DNA of 6,352 nt from Pseudanabaena sp. CAN_BIN31 (GTDB lineage Bacteria; Cyanobacteriota; Cyanobacteriia; Pseudanabaenales; Pseudanabaenaceae). The DNA lies in the NCBI GenBank assembly GCA_026785865.1, contig JAJAZG010000253.1, forward strand, positions 1 to 6,352, written 5' to 3'. Under the pieces are notes generated by a model. The model was not told the DNA's origin. It did no database searches and was given only the letters and a program-made list of their open reading frames with translations. Positions 6,319 through 6,352 of the stretch are shown piece after piece (position 1 is the stretch's first letter; each line of letters starts with the position of its first letter). Position numbers and translations under genes: made by a program.

Positions 6319-6352
6319 CCCAAAAAGCTGTAGCCCACGCGCAGCGTGGGCT
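6319..6352. repeat. Palindromic repeat (copy 3), cut by the window end
   Basis: It begins CCCAAAAAGCTGTAG and runs into a perfect 9-bp hairpin, AGCCCACGC-GCA-GCGTGGGCT (6332-6352). The GCA tip and its ACGC/GCGT stem are identical to copy 2. If complete, it should continue past the window with ACAGCTTTTTGG. It lies just past mazF and may act as its 3' stem. Confidence 0.75.

Noticed and set aside
71..6352. Repeats as a CRISPR array
   Set aside because: The three copies are kilobases apart, palindromic, in both orientations and variable at the centre, with no regular spacers and no cas genes.

Overview
The window looks like cyanobacterial chromosome, probably of a Pseudanabaena-like organism; the genus is a guess. 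About 20 copies of the octamer GCGATCGC (HIP1, typical of cyanobacteria) are scattered through it. One gene encodes an IctB-type membrane protein, a cyanobacterial family, and another a J-domain/TPR protein with a cyanobacterial-style Gly-rich C-terminus.

Layout, left to right. Positions 1-148 hold no gene, but carry a GC-rich palindromic element (71-116) just past the end of larC. From 149 to 3531, three minus-strand genes are packed closely in the transcription order J-domain/TPR protein, queG, larC. This is probably one transcript. queG begins directly after the stop of the J-domain gene, and larC begins 21 bases after queG. A 229-base spacer with one imperfect dyad (3706-3737) separates them from ictB (minus strand, 3761-5143). 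The divergent spacer 5144-5333 contains a 95-base nested hairpin. To its right, on the plus strand, lie a small TPR protein (5334-5657) and a MazEF-type toxin-antitoxin pair (5711-5959, 5960-6295). The window ends inside a third palindromic element.

The most interesting point is larC. It is split into two overlapping frames at a run of nine A (minus strand), directly before a TAG stop. A perfect 14-bp inverted repeat follows 13 bases downstream. A -1 frame change at the A run restores a 454-residue LarC with all its family blocks. LarC of Lactobacillus plantarum is known to be made by programmed frameshifting, so this is more likely recoding (ribosomal -1 shift or transcriptional slippage) than decay.

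The second point is a family of short palindromic elements sharing CCAAAAAG(C/G)TGTAGC, present three times in 6.3 kb, always between genes. The remaining genes are recognisable families: QueG makes tRNA queuosine, LarC inserts nickel into the pincer cofactor, IctB is an O-antigen-ligase-fold membrane protein linked to inorganic carbon, and MazEF is an mRNA-cleaving toxin with its antitoxin. No shared pathway is evident among them.
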